Source: Nemertoderma westbladi
Lineage: Eukaryota; Xenacoelomorpha; Nemertodermatida; Nemertodermatidae
Reading direction: 5' to 3'
DNA length: 37,046 nucleotides
Assembly (NCBI GenBank): GCA_032718475.1
Contig: JAUCBJ010004660.1
Span: 1 to 37,046 of the forward strand
Part shown: positions 29,810-37,046 of the stretch, piece after piece
Layout of the letters: each line of letters opens with the position of its first letter
Numbering within the stretch: position 1 is the stretch's first letter
The notes under the pieces: model-generated
What the model saw: the letters and a program-made list of their open reading frames with translations, nothing else
Told to the model about the DNA's origin: nothing
Databases searched by the model: none
Position numbers and translations under genes: made by a program

Positions 29810-31819
29810 CTACGAATGTGTGCCAGTGTTTTGAACTACCGGAAAACTTCGGTGGTTGTTGTACCGCAATCCCTGTCTGGCTGCGAATTTCGCTATCTCC
29901 TCGGCAACGTTCAGAGTTTCGCGTCCTTGGTTGGTAATCTGGTTGATATCCCTTCTTGGCGCTTTTCCCTGATACGAAGTATGTTTTGAAGGTACCGGTC
30001 TTTGTGGTTCCTTCGGGTGTCTATTGTGTTCGAATTCAGTGTTCCTCGAACTATCGGTTTGAACTTCCTCCAGACGCTCCTCGATCTGAGCCAACTTATT
30101 AACAACTGGTCGCATGATGTCGGCGAACTGTTGTGTACTGATTGCGTCCGTTGGTTGTAACGCCTTCTGTGTTGGTGTATTCTGTGGAGGATTGTCTACA
30201 AAGGAGTTGTCTGAACGCTCGCGTTTATATTCATCGGCCGCCCCTGTTCTAAACACCTCGCGTTTCGGGTAATCCGATTCGCTCGAAGTACTACTATCAT
30301 CTGGATATGGTGGTCGACGTGCTCGCGTCCGTTGCGTCGTACGAATTCTAACGTTTCGTTTCCGAACATCGTCCACTGTTCTCCGTTGTTCGGTAGGCTC
30401 GCAGGTCTTCCTCGAAGTCGTAGATTGCGATGTAAACTGATTAAACGGTCGCGTATCTACTGGTCTCCGTTGTTCGGTAGGCTCACAAGTCTTCCTCGAA
30501 GTCGTAGATTGCGATGCAAACTGGTTGAACGGTCGCGTATCCACTGGTCTCCGTTGTTCGGTAGGCTCACAAGTCTTCCTCGAAGTCGTAGATTGCGATG
30601 CAAACTGGACCGGTGGTCGGACGACAGCGTTTGAATCCAAAGGCCTTGTTGGCCTAAACGTCATTGGGTAAGCGTAGTGTGTAACAGGTTTTGGCGTCAA
30701 AGGTGGACTCACCTGTTTTGTCGTCAGTAGTGCAGGTCCGACTAATAAACTACTACGATCTGTAATCGGCGGGTTACTTACCTTGACTTTTGGAATAGGC
30801 GATGACGTTGCTCTTGACGGTGTAAACTTGTCCGGAATAACAAACCTGTGTTCCGTCGCACCATGGATAGGAGAAATATTACTACTACCAGCAATCGAAA
30901 CAGGTTCCTTTGTCGTAACCGGTGCAAACATAGGAGTTACTTTAGGAAATCTTTGACATAAGTCTTTAACTAATTGTCGTTCTCGTCCAGGTGCTCCTAT
31001 CGAACCTTCCTTCATTCGTTCCTGGATTTGGCGGTGTCTTACCTCTAACCGGTCTAAATCGTGTCCGTCATGAGATCTCATCGATCGATCGCGGGCTTGT
31101 AGATCCAGATCTTCCTTCGCGTTGGCTAATTCTCTCGCCTTCTTCCCGAGTTCGAAATGAAGTTTAACTTCCTTCTCGCGTTGTTCCGTCTGTTGTTGTT
31201 GCGCCTCGAACTCCGCTTGTCGTATAGCTGATTGAGCCTTTATTTGCCGTTTTTTCATCTCGGCTCTCGCTTCTGATACTAACCTCTGTCGCTCTAGCTC
31301 GGCCGTTGCTGCTGCCGCCGCCGCTTGTCGCTCTAACTCGGCCGCTGCCGCTGCCGCTTGTCGCTCTAACTCGGCCGCTGCTGCTGCCGCCGTTTGTTGT
31401 GCAATGTCCAACTCTAACCTTTCCATCTCGGCTGCTTCCAACTCGGCTTGTTCTTGCAGATGAGAGATTCTTGCAACATTCGCAACGCGTAGTTTCTCTT
31501 CTTGTGCTGCTGCTTGTGCCATTAACAGTTGAGTTTGTTCCTCCATTTCCTGTTGTTGTCTGTAGCGCTTGTGTCCTTTTGGGCTCCTCCCCGAGGCGCA
31601 CCCACGAGGCGGACACCTTTCCACCACCCCTGGGGCCAGTCCGACAGATGTTATTATCAGACCGGGCCGGAGGGTGGCCTGATGCTTCCCGGGTTCTGTT
31701 TTCGGTCCCCCGATCACACCAGCACAGCTCGTCGAACGTGTAGCCAGATGGGCGGCTACTGTCAACTTACTGTGGCCTGACTGTACATTGAGCCAACTCA
31801 AAGTATAACAAAGAGTCAA
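29810..31819 (-). CDS. gag: BEL gag, coiled-coil and linker protein
   Basis: This is a 669-codon open frame. The first 85 residues look like translated noncoding DNA (many Gly, Pro, Cys), and the protein-like part starts near EMEEQTQLLMAQAA. Residues about 87-250 form a long coiled coil with three AAAAAELERQ-type repeats. Residues 250-400 are a Pro/Ser/Thr-rich linker. Three 28-residue repeats (SQSTTSRKTCEPTEQRRPV) follow, then a basic Arg-rich stretch (RKRNVRIRTTQRTRARRPP) and a second helix (FADIMRPVVNKLAQIEERLE). The frame ends in the region where the next frame (-1) begins to match the DUF1759 domain. A GGGAAAA heptamer lies in the overlap. The long coiled coil is unusual for BEL gag as I know it. 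Confidence 0.75.
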   Translation of the reverse strand: MTLCYTLSWLNVQSGHSKLTVAAHLATRSTSCAGVIGGPKTEPGKHQATLRPGLIITSVGLAPGVVERCPPRGCASGRSPKGHKRYRQQQEMEEQTQLLMAQAAAQEEKLRVANVARISHLQEQAELEAAEMERLELDIAQQTAAAAAAELERQAAAAAAELERQAAAAAATAELERQRLVSEARAEMKKRQIKAQSAIRQAEFEAQQQQTEQREKEVKLHFELGKKARELANAKEDLDLQARDRSMRSHDGHDLDRLEVRHRQIQERMKEGSIGAPGRERQLVKDLCQRFPKVTPMFAPVTTKEPVSIAGSSNISPIHGATEHRFVIPDKFTPSRATSSPIPKVKVSNPPITDRSSLLVGPALLTTKQVSPPLTPKPVTHYAYPMTFRPTRPLDSNAVVRPPVQFASQSTTSRKTCEPTEQRRPVDTRPFNQFASQSTTSRKTCEPTEQRRPVDTRPFNQFTSQSTTSRKTCEPTEQRRTVDDVRKRNVRIRTTQRTRARRPPYPDDSSTSSESDYPKREVFRTGAADEYKRERSDNSFVDNPPQNTPTQKALQPTDAISTQQFADIMRPVVNKLAQIEERLEEVQTDSSRNTEFEHNRHPKEPQRPVPSKHTSYQGKAPRRDINQITNQGRETLNVAEEIAKFAARQGLRYNNHRSFPVVQNTGTHS
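29963..29969 (-). promoter_or_regulatory. Candidate -1 frameshift site (GGGAAAA)
   Basis: In the gag frame this reads CAG GGA AAA GCG, so the heptamer G GGA AAA is in the correct phase for a -1 slip into the pol frame. Both frames are open for about 215 nt around it. A simple indel mutation near 29870 is the alternative explanation. Confidence 0.35.
30366..30617 (-). repeat. 84-bp tandem repeat x3 in gag (three motif copies)
   Basis: Three units of 84 bp (28 codons) encode SQSTTSRKTCEPTEQRR with small changes. Each contains the dispersed motif (30392-30411, 30476-30495, 30560-30579), read as KTCEPT. Confidence 0.9.
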
Positions 31820-32752
31820 CCGGCAGGTGGACCAGTCGATAGCGATCGAGCACCAAGGTCGCCCTTGGGCCTAACCGACGGTCTTGTCCCATGTGGGCTT
31901 GCGCTACCCAACATGGAATATTGACACGTTTTCACCTGCCTCGCCGGCAATATTGAGGGGAAGTAAGTTCCACAAAGAATATTGACTAGCTCGAAAGCTA
32001 GGAACAAGTAACCACTTACCCGTCCTGTACACGTGTACTCAACAGATGTTCACGAAATCAAGTACACTACGGTAAACACAAAATCTGACACATACCATGC
32101 ACACACAGAGGACATAATCGGGTAAAGACAAAATCGGGGTCAAAATCGTGAAAGACAAAATCAAAGGGGACAAAATTGTATCGACCGGCGGAAAATCGAG
32201 AGTACCTTATTTTGCCGTCAGGGCAAAATAACTTTGTGTGCACAAAGTATGCTGGGGCGCAGTAAAGTATGGTCCTACTAATACCAGCGGCGTCTTGTCC
32301 AACTGGCAAGGGTTCCCATACCCACTCGCAGTGGCCACACATACAATCACGTGTACTCACGTACCCACAGCAACAGAAAACTCAAGACCCGACGGTTTAT
32401 TCCAATGCCACCAAAGACCAATCAGCTGAACATGGAGACAATAACATATAGTATCAAAAAAACGGAACAGCTGACGGTCAATGGAACCATCCAAGCCCCA
32501 AGCAAACTGCCACTGATCGCCCACATACAAAACATAGTCCACGCCACATGAGCCACAAATCACGCCATGCCACCACCCCTACTGTGTACAGGACTGGCAG
32601 TACGGCAACAGGCCGACTAGACGGTACCACGGCACCATGGCAATTCATGGTTCGTTAGACATGAGGGCCTTAAGTATCTCCCTTGCACTTACTCGACAAT
32701 TTAACGTGTCCCCAGACCCTCACGAGTCCGCCGCCGCCTGTTGCAGCCACCC
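31820..32752 (-). other. Interval between the two gag frames, possible intron or leader
   Basis: There is no convincing coding frame. At its upstream edge lies GAG|GTGAGG (32768-32762), a good splice donor 12 nt before the stop of the first frame. In the plus-strand reading it contains two adjacent inverted repeats at 32207-32247 and several GACAAAATC units at 32124-32180. Confidence 0.5.
32207..32247. repeat. Two adjacent inverted repeats
   Basis: First hairpin: TTATTTTGCC (32207-32216) and GGCAAAATAA (32222-32231), with a 5-nt loop. Second: CTTTGTG (32232-32238) and CACAAAG (32241-32247), with a 2-nt loop. They abut with no gap. Confidence 0.85.
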
Positions 32753-33610
32753 CTATAGAGACCTCACCTCTTTAGGTAGCTGCTGTTGTCGAGCGATTTC
32801 TGACGTGGCCATACTCACCTCACCAATTTCGCTGCGAATACTTACCAGTGATTGATTTAGTGTTCCCGGTGCCAGTTCGATTTGTGCGAGTGAAGTTTCC
32901 CTCGTAGCCTCCGGCACGGTTTCCCAATCTCCGATGTCCTCGCCGCACATGCGTAAGTGATCCGTCAGGTGTTTCAATTGTCCATCTAGTCGGTAGAGTT
33001 CCTGTTCTTCCTCGGGTTGCAATAATTCGTCCGAAACTGACTCACCTAACAACTGGTCTGCTTGTTCCTGTTGTATCCGCCTAATCGTCGACTTAAACTG
33101 AATCAGTTTCTCTCTAGCGATCATTAGTTTCTCGAGGATTCTAAGCTGAGTGTCCATATCCTGTCTCTGTCTAGCTAGATGTTGTAGACCAATTAGGTTA
33201 TCTACGGACTTATATACTTTACTCTGTACTCTAACCTGGAGGGTGTAGAACTCAAACCGAGACATCGGAGCGGTCAACTCGTCTAATATGCGTTGGCCTT
33301 CTCCAATACTCCTGGTAATATGCGCCATGTAACCGCCGACGCTTCTAACTACGCTCTCCTGGCTTCCTACTGAACTTACCATCTCCGTTTCCCTGTATCT
33401 AGGTTGCGGAACAGTTAGAAAGTCCTCGGTCCTGCCGTCGCCTCGTACTACGGCATCCGGTACTCCCGTTGGATGTACTGGTGACGCACACGGTGTAGGT
33501 TCGGTAGGCTCGCGAGTCTTCCCCTGTTGTTCTTCCGCTGCTGACTTATCTCCGTCGCATGAGTCATAGTCGGTAGGTGTATTTTTCGTATAGTCTTGTT
33601 TGTCACTCAT
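32753..33610 (-). CDS. gag: BEL gag, N-terminal frame
   Basis: This is a 285-codon open frame starting at an ATG (MSDKQDYTKNTPTDYDSC). Residues 1-75 are acidic and Pro-rich and include dispersed motif copy 8, read as KTREPT. Residues 100-235 are predicted largely helical with heptad character (LRILEKLMIAREKLIQFKST, QEQADQLLGESVSDELL). The end, SEIARQQQLPKEVRSL, meets a stop 12 nt after a splice-donor-like GAG|GTGAGG. No family match is known to me for the N-terminus. Its place right after the leader and before the coiled-coil frame suggests the start of gag. It could be joined to the 31819 frame by splicing. Confidence 0.65.
   Translation of the reverse strand: MSDKQDYTKNTPTDYDSCDGDKSAAEEQQGKTREPTEPTPCASPVHPTGVPDAVVRGDGRTEDFLTVPQPRYRETEMVSSVGSQESVVRSVGGYMAHITRSIGEGQRILDELTAPMSRFEFYTLQVRVQSKVYKSVDNLIGLQHLARQRQDMDTQLRILEKLMIAREKLIQFKSTIRRIQQEQADQLLGESVSDELLQPEEEQELYRLDGQLKHLTDHLRMCGEDIGDWETVPEATRETSLAQIELAPGTLNQSLVSIRSEIGEVSMATSEIARQQQLPKEVRSL
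33503..33522 (-). repeat. Dispersed motif copy 8 (gag N-terminus)
   Basis: The minus strand reads GGAAGACTCGCGAGCCTACC, encoding KTREPT in the same frame as the gag repeats. Confidence 0.8.
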
Positions 33611-34420
33611 TTCGGTAGTTGTAAGTCAAGTAAAGTGAGTGTCAAAGTATCAAACTTACCGTATTTATCTAAACGGTACTAATTACAGTCATATAAAATT
33701 AGCCTACCGGCCGATTTTATAGCAGATGGATAAAATTAGCCTAGACGGCCAATTTTACAGCAAATAAATGTCACGGAATAAGTATATAATAAAATTAGCC
33801 TAGCGGCCAATTTTATAACAAATAAATCGGATAACGATATGCGTTATCAAAAGGTAAATTAAATACAATAATACGGACTAATTCAGCAATGAACAAAGAA
33901 ATCATACGGAATGCATAAATACTTGAGACAGTGGAACCCACAATAATTTTTAACTAATACGGTAATGCCTAACTTTATTTATGCAACTTCTCGAACTCAC
34001 CCACTCCAATAATTCTCCAGAAAAACAGATTCCCAGATACAAACCGGACGTGAACCTTTCCGTTTTTAACGTTGCGGACGAAACGCGATTTTCCCAACCA
34101 AAGTTGTTGAGTTATCTATCTCCCAAACTTGCTAAACACGGTCTTGCTCCCGTTACAGTCTAGAAATGAGTTCTGAATCCTGAAAAAACAAAAGAGTTAG
34201 GTTTTACTTTACGAAAATTTTTGTACCGGTACAATATGGTATTTAAACCCTTTTTAAACACCGGTATTCAATTCCAAAAATATTTTACACGCGGTTCAAA
34301 TCAAATTTTATTTCAAAAAATTTGCACTTAGCTAATCAAATATAAATTTTTACCTCAAAATACAAAATTTTCAAATAACTTTAGTCCTACCGAACCGTAG
34401 TTCAGTAAAACACATTCCTA
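33611..34420 (-). other. BEL 5' leader
   Basis: Noncoding, between the right LTR and the gag ATG. It holds three tandem hairpins at 33695-33814. I did not find a TGG-starting primer binding site next to the LTR edge at 34421. A chance open frame at 33981-34163 is on the other strand. Confidence 0.7.
33695..33814 (-). promoter_or_regulatory. Three tandem hairpins in the BEL leader
   Basis: Copies at 33695-33718, 33732-33756 and 33791-33814 each have AAAATTAGCC, a 4-5 nt loop, then GGCC(A/G)ATTTT (plus reading). In the RNA sense (minus strand) copies 2 and 3 pair over all ten positions with one G-U. The loop differs between copies while the stems are kept. This is a candidate packaging or dimerisation signal, by position only. 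Confidence 0.7.
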
Positions 34421-35419
34421 CTATTAGAAGAGACAGTAACAATACCTGCAATATCCTACTGTAAAGTTTGTGAATCAAATCATAAATCCGACCTTCTCAC
34501 CAAAACAGTAAACTTCAAGTAAGCGAATATATTGCAGTATCGATCTCTTATAACCGGTGAGGCAGAAAACAGTCTACGAGCAGACAAACTTCGATAAAAC
34601 AAAATCCCGCGCAGCGAATCCTAAAATCAGGCTGACTCACTGACGGACTAAAAGGCTCGTATACTTTGCCGCGGTGTGATTTATATGGTTGGGCAAAAAG
34701 GGACGCTAGCTAGGTACAGAGGCAGAGATTTGGAGATGTCTAACTAGCGGGCAAAGCACAGTACGGACAAAAGTTAATTTTATATATTTTGAGGTGTAAA
34801 TAATTTCTAACGCGCGTGTGTTAGTTCTGAACGGTCAAAAACAGTTTTGCTCCTTCACATATATAATTACTGGGTACGGTGTGCATTTTACGAATATTCT
34901 AATTTTGTAACTTGTAGGTCCAATACTCACGAATGATAAGGTTCCTTCCCCTCTTGCGTATTTCCAGGACTCAAATTCAGGCATAAGGTTAATGCTACGC
35001 CCAGAATTCGGCAATTTTTAATTTACCAGGTCCCTGATACTAAGAAGAGATGTGTTAGTTTACTACTGTAGGCGTACAGTTACTAATGATACATTACACT
35101 GAGATAATAAAGTTACTAATGAACGAAATCGCACCTTTATATAGCAAATTTGTGCTGCAATCAATCGAGAAAATTCTCGATTGTTCTATAGGTTCTAACA
35201 GGTTTTTAAAGATAGCTATTGGTCCAGCTAATATATAACTTGCACGACATTGGTTACAATCAAATAACTACAGTCTCATTGGTACAGACAAATGCAATTA
35301 ATTTGTAGCGGTCAATTTAAATGAGTTGAAATTCTGCACAAAAAATAATTCGCACTTACTAAGATTCGAACTCAATACCTACTACACATATAATTTCCAA
35401 CGCTCTACCGACTGAGCTA
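34421..35419 (-). repeat. BEL 5' LTR (775-bp internal deletion)
   Basis: This matches the left LTR from 34421 to about 34925 without a visible difference. A short replaced block follows. It lacks what corresponds to 19323-20097, which is replaced by 9 bp at 35088-35096. It keeps the TATA box (35134-35143), the inverted repeat (35162-35183) and the tRNA-like edge (A box 35403-35419, B box 35363-35373). The lost part lies just after the predicted start of transcription. Confidence 0.85.
35134..35143 (-). promoter_or_regulatory. LTR TATA box (right LTR, element promoter)
   Basis: TATATAAAGG on the minus strand. The 10-bp inverted repeat (35162-35171 with 35174-35183) lies 18 bp upstream, and CCAAT elements lie further up. 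Confidence 0.6.
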
Positions 35420-36491
35420 GGGCTGGGGTAAAACAGACTGTAAACAAGGGGGGGAAAGAATTACGCGGAAAAATGACCAGAGAGGGAGGAAAAACGCAGA
35501 GAGAAAGGAAAAACGCAATAATGTATTTTTGTGCCATACATACTGTAATTTTATTAGAATTGTTATACATTTTTGTAAATAATGAAACATCAATATTAAT
35601 ATTATATATTTAACAAAAGATACACCCCCGTTCGGGGTAAATAAATATTAATATTATATGAGAACATGTAGTATACATAATATAGAGCATTGTTGTACAT
35701 TATAGATTAATTTAAACAAATTTAACTTATTCAACAAATAATTCAGCTCCTTTTACTGTCGTTATATTGTTCCAAAATCGATTTATTATCAATGTAAGGA
35801 CACCACCACATATGGCAGATCGCAGATGGGTCGTGTCCCCTCAAAATATATTTTTATGAACGAAGCCGTCAGGTATTTTATTGAAGTTTGCAACGTATTT
35901 ATAGCAGTTAGGACATCTTCGTTTGTCTCTTATTGGCTCTCATCTATACCTCAAGGCCTTAAGGTGTAGTCATTTGGGAGCAGCCTATTATATATAATAA
36001 TATAATACCACCAACCTCAACTATTGGATCTATTTTACTAAAATATCTTTAGTAAACAATTATCCTTTACGTCTAGCTATCAACGTAGGCTACTCTACCC
36101 TTAAGACAAGGCTATGTTCATCTCAAAAATCTATTAGTTTTCAGGGCCAACAATATGGATCTCTGTCCCCTCTGCTGCCGTAAAAGATAAAAAATCTAAA
36201 ATACAGTACCCTTTTCGAAACACTTTAAACGTCACCTTCTAATAATATTAAAGTACACTTTAAACAATCAATAAAACATACATCTTACAAATTTTCCATA
36301 ACCTTTTCAATCCAATATTTTATATTTTATTTATTTCATAACCCGACTCATTAGTTTAGTTTTATATACCTGGAACAGCATCGGAACAACAGTGAAACTA
36401 TAGAAATGTGCAGGAGATTAACGTAGAATAATTAATTATTTGTGTATTAACAGTAACAATCTCACACCTCACAATTCACATAATAGTAATA

Positions 36492-36523
36492 CCCCCCCCC
36501 CCCCCCCCCCTTTTTTTTTTTTT
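36492..36523 (+). repeat. C19-T13 homopolymer junction
   Basis: Nineteen C residues are directly followed by thirteen T residues. The exact lengths may be uncertain in sequencing. Confidence 0.9.
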
Positions 36524-36850
36524 CACGCACTGCACACCACCCCTACGTGCCCGGCACTCCCAGACAATACATTGGGCTATAATACTAGCCACGCCATTGT
36601 CCAAAGTATTATTGTAACTTAACTTTTAATATTGTAATTATACAATATACTGTATATCTTACTCTATATGTGCAATGTGAGTATCGGATTACACAATTAA
36701 ACAATACAATTTAAACAATTGTCTTCTTTAGTCTAAAATTCGCAACTGTTCGGTGGTCCACCCACACGAGCAAGACCATGTACTACTGTACTACAGTACA
36801 TGCACGTGTTGCACATGATGGGCGTACTTGACTGCGGGATTGCTGGAAAT

Positions 36851-36876
36851 CCCCCCCCCCCCCCCCCCCCCCCCCC
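36851..36876 (+). repeat. Poly-C tract (26 nt)
   Basis: An uninterrupted run of 26 C residues, the third long C run in the window. Confidence 0.95.
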
Positions 36877-37046
36877 GCTAATTGGCAGTCCTCCGTTTGA
36901 TAATTCCCGTATCAAAACACCGTACTCGTGGATGCATTTGAAGTCATGACACATTATTGAAAGTTTATTATTTTACTCATAAGTATAGAAAACTATATAA
37001 TTTATTTGTCAATATAACGATTAACGGATGCTCGTTTAATTAAACG

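Larger units (their letters stand above)
23661..29813 (-). pseudogene. pol: BEL gag/pol frame with three in-frame stops
   Basis: One reading frame runs from about 30025 to 23661. It is interrupted by TGA at 26769-26771, TAG at 26151-26153 and TAG at 24240-24242. Between stops it is fully open, and domain order is that of BEL/Pao: DUF1759-like gag domain, zinc knuckles, protease, RT, RNase H, integrase and its C-terminal domain. The first ATG in the frame is at 29786, but homology begins earlier (QQPPKFSG and HWHTFVDYIESQ lie upstream of it), so the frame is probably entered from the gag frame. Each stop replaces one residue of an otherwise continuous homology, which points to point mutations or readthrough. 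Confidence 0.9.
18660..35419 (-). mobile_element. BEL/Pao LTR retrotransposon with an extra 3' gene
   Basis: The element runs right to left: LTR, leader, gag (two frames), gag/pol frame, extra CCHC gene, AT-rich tail, LTR. The peptidase-A17-type protease, RT with YVDD, RNase H fused before the integrase, and the DUF1759-like gag domain define BEL/Pao. The length is about 16.8 kb. This is long for the group, mainly because of the extra gene, the 1761-bp left LTR and long linkers. The shared LTR ends do not show a clean TG...CA, and I could not find a matching target duplication or primer binding site. The exact ends may therefore be a few bases off or damaged. Three in-frame stops and at least two frame changes make it defective as it stands. 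Confidence 0.9.
35420..37046. other. AT-rich flank without a recognised gene
   Basis: Short open frames here are low-complexity. A 16-bp direct repeat (35592-35607 and 35644-35659) brackets a small CCCCG-TT-CGGGG hairpin (35626-35637). Homopolymers are C19T13 at 36492-36523 and C26 at 36851-36876. Nothing else is recognised. Confidence 0.6.

Noticed and set aside
31164-31743. Ser/Gly-rich and Pro/Leu-rich open frames on both strands
   Set aside because: They are shadows of the Ala/Glu-rich gag coiled coil, whose composition opens other frames.
35626-35637. A transcription terminator from the CCCCG-TT-CGGGG hairpin
   Set aside because: The stem is only 5 bp and there is no gene next to it. 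The eukaryotic context makes a hairpin terminator unlikely.
36440-36954. Pro-rich and Gly-rich proteins at the right end
   Set aside because: Both are caused by the poly-C tracts; nothing else in the frames is protein-like.

Overview
The window is repeat-rich DNA from an animal genome, most likely an invertebrate. The evidence is the mix of transposable elements: a BEL/Pao LTR retrotransposon, a piggyBac DNA transposon, RTE-like and Jockey/CR1-like LINEs with a PHD finger, and an L1-like LINE. All are set in AT-rich DNA with simple repeats. I see no host cellular gene, no complete tRNA or rRNA, and no CRISPR array. The species cannot be named from the sequence.

Positions 1-15500 are a mosaic of LINEs. 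A unit at 1077-10358 recurs at 10632-15500. The second copy lacks the 4.05 kb that corresponds to 4906-8954. The unit starts with a PHD-finger fragment of LINE ORF2, which is interrupted by a 5'-truncated RTE-like element (about 1450-3209). The host LINE then resumes with endonuclease, reverse transcriptase and C-terminal segments to 6206. Next come a degenerate CCHC zinc-knuckle gene (6225-7656), an L1-like reverse transcriptase fragment (7747-8515), a coiled-coil ORF1 remnant (8520-9507), a second PHD finger (9959) and a short 167-bp LTR with a primer binding site (10153-10333).

Positions 15501-18660 hold another LINE ORF2 fragment. They also hold an L1-like reverse transcriptase on the minus strand, split by a piggyBac element with 13-bp terminal repeats and TTAA target duplications (16052-17749). 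A scrap of LINE C-terminus abuts the next element.

Positions 18660-35419 are one BEL/Pao element on the minus strand. From right to left it has: an LTR (34421-35419), a leader with three tandem hairpins, gag in two open frames (33610-32753 and 31819-29810), and a long gag/pol frame (29786-23661). That frame encodes zinc knuckles, protease, reverse transcriptase with YVDD, RNase H and integrase, and is cut by three in-frame stops. Then come an extra gene with three CCHC knuckles and an arginine-rich tail (22998-21260), an AT-rich tail and the second LTR (18660-20420). The LTRs look identical over their first 500 bp although pol is broken. A 16-20 nt motif recurs at the edges of the variable parts, including both sides of the extra gene. 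The extra gene, its degenerate relative at 6225-7656 and this motif are the most novel content. Positions 35420-37046 are AT-rich with homopolymer runs and no gene.
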